Part shown: in pieces, positions 52,751 through 56,795 of the stretch
How positions within the stretch are numbered: the first letter of the stretch is position 1
Layout of the letters: every line of letters begins with the position of its first letter
NCBI GenBank assembly: GCA_017456545.1
Contig: JAFTJE010000010.1
Location: 1-56,795, forward strand
DNA length: 56,795 nucleotides
Direction of reading: 5' to 3'
Source: Clostridia bacterium
Lineage (GTDB): Bacteria > Bacillota > Clostridia > Oscillospirales > CAG-272
Program-made: the position numbers and the translations under genes
The notes under the pieces: model-generated
Database searches by the model: none
The model's input: only the letters and a program-made list of their open reading frames with translations
What the model was told of the DNA's origin: nothing

Positions 52751-52888
52751 TTATTCAAAATATGGCTTACCTCTGTTCTCGGTATAATACGCAAAATGAT
52801 TCGGCTTTTTTATTATCTCTCTTGCAAATATTAAAGTGCTGGGAATGAGGATGTTAATAAACCAAACGACGGTTAATTTACCTTCCAA
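52751..52888 (-). CDS. possible 45-aa small membrane protein
   Basis: Open from TTG 52888 to the stop at 52751. It encodes a hydrophobic N-terminal half ('KLTVVWFINILIPSTLIFA') and a charged tail ('REIIKKPNHFAYYTENRGKPYFE'), which reads like a real short membrane peptide. It overlaps the end of the XRE regulator gene by 11 bp and stops just before a terminator. The TTG start and weak RBS leave doubt. It could also be the remnant of a longer gene. Confidence 0.4.
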   Translation of the reverse strand: MEGKLTVVWFINILIPSTLIFAREIIKKPNHFAYYTENRGKPYFE

Positions 52889-53666
52889 GCTCTTTATTTA
52901 TTGTATCAAGTATTATCTGAAATTCGCTGTCACTTTCAAAATCAAGTGAACCGCTGTTTTCCTTCATCTGTATGATGCTTAAATACAAATACATTGTCAA
53001 CTCTTTTATATTTTTTCGAATTCTTTTAATAAGCTCGTCTCCCTTAAGAATATTGGCAAGACGCCACCCTACCGTATCGCAGATATCACAACTTCTTGAT
53101 GCTATTTCAAGTGCCTTTTCATATCTTCCACTGTCATTATAAATCATACATAAAATAGATTCTGCACTATTTCTGTACATGGTTTCTGTACACCCCTGCA
53201 TTATTCTGTCACACAGAATTTCCGCTTCCTCGAGGAGCTTTAACTTCTCACTGTTTTCGCAGCTTTTGGATTTCCACCACAAATCAGATGCAAGAACCTG
53301 CATAAGCCAATAATCATTGGGGTATTCCTTAAGCCCATTTCTTATTAGCTCAATTCCCTCATTTATTCCCTTCTGCTTCAAAAGTGTACCGTCGGGCTGC
53401 TTTTCAACTCTTATTTTATAATAGTTATCTGATATTTCTCTTATTCTTTTCTGTTTCTCTATTTCGGAAACGCCGAACAGAGTGTCGATAGTTACGGAAT
53501 AATAGGATGCAATCAACGGTAAGAGAGTTATATCGGGGTGACCATCTCCACACTCCCATTTGCTAACCGACTGAACCGATATATTGAGGAATCTTGCAAG
53601 CTCCTCTTGCGTGTTTCCCTTTTGCTTTCTTAAAGCTCTTAAATTTTCATTAAAATTGACTAACAT
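52878..53666 (-). CDS. XRE-family regulator with helical sensor domain
   Basis: The 262-aa protein from ATG 53666 (AGGAGAAAAT upstream). HTH at residues about 5-60 ('LRALRKQKGNTQEELARFLNISVQSVSKWECGDGHPDITLLP', 'IDTLFG'). The rest is a TPR-like helical domain ('GIELIRNGLKEYPNDYWLMQVLASDLW', 'ILCMIYNDSGRYEKALEIA'). This is a frequent Clostridial layout. The target may be the small membrane ORF that follows or the MATE gene upstream. Confidence 0.88.
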   Translation of the reverse strand: MLVNFNENLRALRKQKGNTQEELARFLNISVQSVSKWECGDGHPDITLLPLIASYYSVTIDTLFGVSEIEKQKRIREISDNYYKIRVEKQPDGTLLKQKGINEGIELIRNGLKEYPNDYWLMQVLASDLWWKSKSCENSEKLKLLEEAEILCDRIMQGCTETMYRNSAESILCMIYNDSGRYEKALEIASRSCDICDTVGWRLANILKGDELIKRIRKNIKELTMYLYLSIIQMKENSGSLDFESDSEFQIILDTINKELGR

Positions 53667-53804
53667 ATTTTCTCCTAAAAACAAATTCAAAGGACCTTTG
53701 TACCTTAATTATATCAATTCCCATTTCATTTTACAATAACCGTAAAATAGATAAGCAGTGGAATTTATCAACGGATAGTGGATATCAAGTTTTGTAAAAA
53801 TATT

Positions 53805-53828
53805 AAGAGCAGACCCAGGTCTGCTCTT
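53805..53828. terminator. terminator after the MATE gene
   Basis: AAGAGCAGACC / GGTCTGCTCTT, an 11-bp perfect stem with a 2-nt centre. The minus-strand tail is AT rich (AATATTTTTAC). Confidence 0.75.
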
Positions 53829-53834
53829 ATTCCA

Positions 53835-55202
53835 CTATATATCCTCTGCCAAAGCCTTTCTCTTTTGCCATTTGCCTGCGAGAAAATATATTATACTTGG
53901 AATTGCGTATCCATAGGGAGCCAGTCCGTAGCCTAGGACAAAGCCGTAGAAGCCCCAGCCGAGGAAAATGCCAAAAAGCCAACTAAGCCCAATACGAAGC
54001 ACTACGCCGTCAAGAATAGCCAATACCATACTTAATTTTGCATTACCTATACCCTGCACAAAGGCTCCGCTTCCCCTCATTATTGTAAAGGCCGGGAACA
54101 TCCATAAAATTGCCTTTATAAATTCCGATGACATTTCATGCACAAGGGGGTCATCCGAGAATATCATAAACAAATACTTGCCGAGTGTAATGTATAAAAC
54201 CATAAAAAATACAGTAAGAGCTATGGAATACATTATTGCATATTTTACTACCTTTTTTGCTCTTTCATTGTTACCCGAGCCTATATTCTGGCTTATCATA
54301 GGTACTGCAGCATACTGTATTCCCTGAGATATTTTATTTACTATATCGTCGATACGCACACCTACGCCAAAGGTAGCCGAGGCTACTACACCAACATTGT
54401 TTATAAGGGAGTTTACCACAAGCATAGACAAATTAATAAAGCCCGACTGAATAGCCATCGGTGTGCCGAGATTTGCTATCATACCAATATATTTTCCCTT
54501 AGGAATAAAGCTTTCTCCCTTAAAATCAAAGCCAAAATCGTGGCGTCTGCGATACAGATAATAAAGAGAGAAAATGAATGATACTGCCTGACCGACAATA
54601 GTAGCCCATGCAGCACCTGCGACTCCCCAACCAAGCAAGCCTGTAAAAATTATATCAAGAACAAGATTGACTACAGATGCAATACCGATAAACATAAACG
54701 GTCTTTTAGCATCTCCCATCCCACGAAGAACGGCTGATACCATATTATATCCTGCAGTAAAGATAAGTCCCACAGCACAAATTACCAGATACTCCCTCGC
54801 CATTTCATAGGATTCCCGAGGTATTTTCATAACGGTTAAAATCTGATTCTGTAAGGCAAGAATAATCACGGTAAATACAAGGGCAACTGCGGAAACGAAT
54901 ATAAAAAGCGTACCTATGATATCGTTCATTTCCTTGCGTTTTCCTGCTCCCATAGCCTGAGCTAAAAGCACCTGTCCCGCATTTGAAAAGCCGAGGCACA
55001 CCATAGTGGCAAAGTTTACAATCTGGCTGCTCTGAGATACAGCTGAAAGTCCTGCTGTGCCCACAAACTTACCTACTATTATCATATCAATGGTGCTGTA
55101 AAAAACAAGAAGTGCATTGGACGCCATAAAGGGCAACGCAAACAGTATAAGCTGTTTTGCAATATTACCGTTGGTAAAATCCTTTGAAATGCTCCTTGCC
55201 AT
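53835..55202 (-). CDS. MATE-family efflux transporter
   Basis: The 455-aa protein from ATG 55202 (AAGGAGGTG upstream; the longer frame to 55241 is unlikely). Twelve hydrophobic helices in two MATE bundles. Blocks include 'IAKQLILFALPFMASNALLVFYSTIDMIIVGKFVG', 'GLSAVSQSSQIVN', 'AQAMGAGKRKEMNDI' and 'MISQNIGSGNNERAKKVVKY'. It exports cationic drugs or metabolites using Na+ or H+. No specific substrate can be named. Its promoter is TTGACA (55255-55260)/17 bp/TATCAT (55232-55237). Confidence 0.93.
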   Translation of the reverse strand: MARSISKDFTNGNIAKQLILFALPFMASNALLVFYSTIDMIIVGKFVGTAGLSAVSQSSQIVNFATMVCLGFSNAGQVLLAQAMGAGKRKEMNDIIGTLFIFVSAVALVFTVIILALQNQILTVMKIPRESYEMAREYLVICAVGLIFTAGYNMVSAVLRGMGDAKRPFMFIGIASVVNLVLDIIFTGLLGWGVAGAAWATIVGQAVSFIFSLYYLYRRRHDFGFDFKGESFIPKGKYIGMIANLGTPMAIQSGFINLSMLVVNSLINNVGVVASATFGVGVRIDDIVNKISQGIQYAAVPMISQNIGSGNNERAKKVVKYAIMYSIALTVFFMVLYITLGKYLFMIFSDDPLVHEMSSEFIKAILWMFPAFTIMRGSGAFVQGIGNAKLSMVLAILDGVVLRIGLSWLFGIFLGWGFYGFVLGYGLAPYGYAIPSIIYFLAGKWQKRKALAEDI

Positions 55203-55231
55203 ACAATCACCTCCTTGATAATCTATGGAAT

Positions 55232-55260
55232 ATGATACCACAAGTTGAAAAAAATGTCAA
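55232..55260 (-). promoter_or_regulatory. SigA promoter for the MATE gene
   Basis: TTGACA (55255-55260), 17-bp spacer, TATCAT (55232-55237) on the minus strand. Confidence 0.75.
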
Positions 55261-55274
55261 TAACTCGCATAATA

Positions 55275-55322
55275 GTCAAGACTTGATTTTTGAAATTCAA
55301 ATTTCAAAAATCAAGTCTTGAC
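55275..55322. repeat. 48-nt near-perfect palindrome
   Basis: Two 23-nt arms starting GTCAAGACTTGATTTTTGAA are exact reverse complements around a 2-nt centre. The right arm ends within the -35 box of the tRNA-Pro leader promoter (TTGACA 55318-55323). It could be a cruciform, an operator, or a bidirectional terminator-like hairpin. Confidence 0.85.
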
Positions 55323-55346
55323 AAAAGAGCTTTTCTCTGTTATAAT
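55318..55346 (+). promoter_or_regulatory. SigA promoter upstream of the duplicated tRNA leader
   Basis: Perfect TTGACA (55318-55323), 17-bp spacer, TATAAT (55341-55346). Confidence 0.85.
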
Positions 55347-55357
55347 ACATAAGCAAC

Positions 55358-55491
55358 TAAGGAGTGGCAGTAACTTGGCGAGTGACTAGCAAATACTTTT
55401 TTGCGACGGCAGAGCCTCAGTTACAACAGGAAGCGCAGCGGACACCTGCTGCTCACTGTTATATATTTTTATCGAGATGTAGCGCAGGTGG
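55358..55491 (+). repeat. leader repeat, copy 1, ending in a truncated tRNA-Pro
   Basis: Matches copy 2 (175 bp downstream) with one visible difference (GCGCAG versus GCGCAA at 55439/55614). It ends with the first 19 nt of tRNA-Pro (55473-55491) and then diverges in the D-loop. Several short stems can form inside it (GTAACT/AGTTAC, GCAAA/TTTGC, GCAGC/GCTGC). Confidence 0.85.
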
Positions 55492-55532
55492 GGACGTTTT
55501 CGAGTGCACCCTGTGGGTGATGAAACGAGAAA
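55492..55532 (+). other. insert between the two leader copies, with a nested hairpin
   Basis: About 41 bp that interrupt the first tRNA copy. CGTTT / AAACG can form an outer stem and CACC-CTGTG-GGTG an inner one. No promoter or gene seen. Confidence 0.5.
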
Positions 55533-55666
55533 TAAGGAGTGGCAGTAACTTGGCGAGTGACTAGCAAATACTTTTTTGCGACGGCAGAGCCTCAGTTACA
55601 ACAGGAAGCGCAACGGACACCTGCTGCTCACTGTTATATATTTTTATCGAGATGTAGCGCAGGTGG
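55533..55666 (+). repeat. leader repeat, copy 2, leading into intact tRNA-Pro
   Basis: Second copy of the 133-bp leader. It continues into the complete tRNA. An AT-rich block (GTTATATATTTTTAT) precedes the tRNA, but no good separate -35 is visible, so the promoter at 55318 may serve the entire stretch. Confidence 0.85.
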
Positions 55667-55723
55667 TAGCGCGCGTGCTTTGGGAGCACGATGCCGCAGG
55701 TTCGAGTCCTGTCATCTCGACCA
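55648..55723 (+). tRNA. tRNA-Pro (UGG)
   Basis: 76 nt with encoded CCA. The acceptor arms CGAGATG / CATCTCG pair fully, the anticodon stem is CGTGC / GCACG with loop TTTGGGA giving TGG, and the T-loop is TTCGAGT. The gene is flanked by partial copies of itself on both sides. Confidence 0.95.
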
Positions 55724-55730
55724 TAAAGAA

Positions 55731-55766
55731 CCCAAATCAAGCTTTTGTTTGATTTGGGGGCTTTTT
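55731..55766 (+). terminator. terminator after tRNA-Pro
   Basis: CCCAAATCAA / TTGATTTGGG stem followed by GGCTTTTTGTTTT. Confidence 0.9.
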
Positions 55767-55771
55767 GTTTT

Positions 55772-55874
55772 GGCAGGACTCGAAGGGGAAACGGTAGTGA
55801 ATGACAGTCCGGTGGACTGTCAGAGCCGTGGAATGCCTTGTCCGCAGACAAGGAGAGTCCTGTCATCTCGACCA
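55772..55874 (+). repeat. 103-bp nested stem-loop element ending in a copy of the tRNA-Pro 3' end
   Basis: The right end (55855-55874) is an exact 20-bp copy of the tRNA 3' end (55704-55723). The left end GGCAGGACTCGA is its inverted partner, so the ends form a stem. Two strong hairpins lie inside: GACAGTCC-GGT-GGACTGTC (about 55803-55821) and CCTTGTC-CGCA-GACAAGG (about 55836-55853). They are preceded by GTGAAT and GTGGAAT linkers. No ORF. It resembles a small non-autonomous mobile or attachment-site element. Confidence 0.75.
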
Positions 55875-55878
55875 CCTA

Positions 55879-55970
55879 TGACTAAGTTGAACACGCGGGA
55901 TTATAAGCCCAAACTTAGTCATACTTTGTATAATACAAGGGATTACTCATTATTGAGTAGCCCCTTTTTT
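55879..55970 (+). terminator. further nested hairpins ending in a T-run
   Basis: ATGACTAAGTT / AACTTAGTCAT (about 55878-55922), TTGTA-TAA-TACAA, and GGG.TTACTCA / TGAGTA.CCCC followed by TTTTTT (about 55939-55970). The last is a good terminator. Confidence 0.7.
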
Positions 55971-55979
55971 GTTTTCAAT

Positions 55980-56102
55980 TTAAGGCGCATTACTTATTGA
56001 TTTTTGATGATAAAAAACGAAAGGATATGTTATATCTTCTTTTGTGGCTTCCTCAGATTTACAAGCAAGGAATATTGGATCGTGCATTAGTTCTTTTATC
56101 AT
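55980..56102 (-). pseudogene. def: truncated peptide deformylase remnant
   Basis: The minus strand from ATG 56102 (GAGGTG upstream) encodes 40 aa. The first 23 residues, including 'MIKELMHDPIFLACKSEEAT', match the start of Clostridial peptide deformylases. After about residue 23 similarity ends ('ITYPFVFYHQKS') and a stop follows. All catalytic motifs (GxGxAAxQ, EGCLS, HExDH) are missing. The break lies next to the tRNA-Pro element, which suggests that the rest was lost in a rearrangement. Confidence 0.55.
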
Positions 56103-56134
56103 AGCTTACACCTCGATAAATTGGAATTTGTCAA

Positions 56135-56497
56135 TTACATCGGTGTTCCGACTTCAATTAAGTTACCATCTAAATCATAGAAGCGGATTACCCGTTGTCC
56201 CCAGCTATGTGTCATAAGACGGTTTACATATTTGATAGAGGGATAAAGCTTTTCTAATTTGTCAATAAATGCTTCGATATCCTGCTCCTCGAAATACAGT
56301 TCGCAAGAGTTACTTTTGGAAACGATATCTCTATCTAAAAACGATTTCCATATCTTCTCATCTTGAAGTACAAGACCTTCTGTTAAAATCATATTTCCGT
56401 CATTGTCAAGCACCATATCTAAGCCGAACAGGTCGTGATAGAACTGTCTTGATTTTTCTATGTCTTTAACAACAATCAAAATATTCTTTAGCTTCAT
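56135..56497 (-). CDS. VOC-family (glyoxalase/bleomycin resistance) protein
   Basis: The 120-aa protein is one VOC domain with paired beta-alpha-beta-beta-beta units: 'MKLKNILIVVKDIEKSRQFYHDLFGL' with a potential metal-contact region, then 'IRFYDLDGNLIEVGTPM' with the conserved closing Glu. The family includes glyoxalase I, dioxygenases and antibiotic-binding proteins. This member cannot be assigned. It has its own promoter at 56536-56564. Confidence 0.88.
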   Translation of the reverse strand: MKLKNILIVVKDIEKSRQFYHDLFGLDMVLDNDGNMILTEGLVLQDEKIWKSFLDRDIVSKSNSCELYFEEQDIEAFIDKLEKLYPSIKYVNRLMTHSWGQRVIRFYDLDGNLIEVGTPM

Positions 56498-56535
56498 ATT
56501 GTATCTCCGTCAAATTCTTATTTATCGATGAGTTT

Positions 56536-56564
56536 ATTATATCATATTTCTATGAACTTTTCAA
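56536..56564 (-). promoter_or_regulatory. SigA promoter for the VOC gene
   Basis: TTGAAA (56559-56564), 17-bp spacer, TATAAT (56536-56541) on the minus strand. Confidence 0.8.
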
Positions 56565-56585
56565 TCGATTCGTAAGTAAAGGTGA

Positions 56586-56614
56586 TTGAACTATTCACAT
56601 TTTTATGATATAAT
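56586..56614 (+). promoter_or_regulatory. SigA promoter for the gene entering the right edge
   Basis: TTGAAC (56586-56591), 17-bp spacer, TATAAT (56609-56614). It is back to back with the VOC promoter. Confidence 0.8.
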
Positions 56615-56645
56615 ATCTTTACAAGCCTCAGCTTGAATATTTTTA

Positions 56646-56740
56646 TTGGAGTGTGCTGTTTGAAAAACACCAACCTTTTGGAGATTGTATTGTAAACGAG
56701 AGGTTTGCAAATACATTCTCGGCAATCCTCTCGTATTTTG
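56646..56740 (+). promoter_or_regulatory. possible attenuator leader: short ORF and hairpin
   Basis: GGAG is followed 8 nt later by TTG opening an 11-codon ORF (LKNTNLLEIVL). Next comes a stem ACGAGAGG / CCTCTCGT (about 56697-56736) with a weak T tail. The layout resembles translation-attenuation leaders but there is no direct evidence of function. Confidence 0.35.
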
Positions 56741-56770
56741 AACGTCAACAATTTATGAAAGGATTTAACA

Positions 56771-56795
56771 ATGAACAATTTGACGATACGTTTAG
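56771..56795 (+). CDS. start of a gene cut by the window edge, possibly a GNAT acetyltransferase
   Basis: ATG 56771 with AAAGGA upstream encodes MNNLTIRL before the sequence ends. This start resembles common Clostridial GNAT N-acetyltransferases, but eight residues are too few for a firm call. Confidence 0.35.

Noticed and set aside
55364-55564. 66-residue reading frame through the tRNA leader repeat
   Set aside because: It runs through the duplicated leader and the tRNA fragment, and the same frame in copy 2 runs through the functional tRNA. It is a by-product of the repeat.
55704-55874. att sites bounding an integrated island
   Set aside because: The two copies of the tRNA 3' end are only about 150 bp apart with no integrase or cargo, so a classical island is not supported. 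It is kept as a possible scar or mini-element.
55539-56000. 153-residue plus-strand reading frame across tRNA-Pro and downstream hairpins
   Set aside because: It passes through the tRNA, terminator and hairpin element, with no recognisable domain.

Overview
The window looks like a chromosome segment from a Gram-positive gut Clostridia species, probably near the Ruminococcaceae/Oscillospiraceae. Signs of this are the moderately AT-rich DNA, strong AGGAGG-type ribosome binding sites, near-consensus SigA promoters (TTGACA/17 bp/TATAAT), a T-box leader, a tandem glycine riboswitch, the short HisG plus HisZ arrangement, a YerC-type TrpR homologue, DegV, a serpin linked to an ECF sigma factor, and the VTC/DUF4956 pair. 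The species cannot be fixed from the sequence alone.

Layout. 1-735: a four-helix-bundle (S23/Avd-like) gene cut by the left edge, with a striking array of small hairpins in its 5' leader, then tRNA-Glu and tRNA-Met on the minus strand. 950-4900: thyA-folA, a hotdog thioesterase, a polyphosphate polymerase-like VTC gene with its DUF4956 partner, and a membrane-linked XRE regulator. 5180-8860: two PlsC-type acyltransferases bracketing two GT8 glycosyltransferases, a likely glycolipid module. 8890-9440: a divergent XRE/AbrB regulator pair with paired operators.

9470-18030 holds a complete histidine operon in the order yerC-hisZ-G-D-C-B-H-A-F-IE-K. It starts at a consensus promoter followed by four 8-bp repeats that may be the YerC operator. 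18100-32000 holds the branched-chain amino acid genes: T-box, then leuA-ilvB-ilvN-ilvC-ilvD-leuC-leuD-leuB-(DUF815 AAA ATPase)-ilvA-ridA, with ilvE transcribed separately just upstream. IlvA makes 2-oxobutanoate and reactive enamines. RidA clears the enamines. IlvB/N/C/D/E and LeuA-D finish Ile, Val and Leu.

32200-41400: a GH38 alpha-mannosidase, a heterodimeric ABC exporter, and a convergent soluble GHKL kinase/LytTR regulator pair. Two 21-bp-spaced direct repeats in front of the exporter fit a LytTR binding site. A HAD phosphatase lies next to them. 41500-45450: an AGCS glycine/alanine symporter under a tandem glycine riboswitch, a DUF11 protein without a signal peptide, and degV with two palindromic operators on its promoter. 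45500-49430: an ECF sigma factor with a very long C-terminal extension, and an ECF sigma-serpin operon whose serpin is membrane anchored. 49550-52890: the kdgK-eda pair, a PHP phosphoesterase, an HD phosphohydrolase and a possible small membrane protein. 52880-55200: an XRE regulator and a MATE transporter.

55200-56795 is an accessory-looking edge. It has a 48-nt palindrome, a duplicated 133-bp leader carrying the first 19 nt of tRNA-Pro, the intact tRNA-Pro, a stem-loop element ending in a second copy of the tRNA 3' end, a truncated peptide deformylase remnant, a VOC protein and the first codons of a possible GNAT acetyltransferase.

The best candidates for something undescribed are the hairpin array attached to the four-helix-bundle gene and the nested hairpin element at tRNA-Pro. 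Both sit beside tRNA genes and share a TGGAAT-containing linker.
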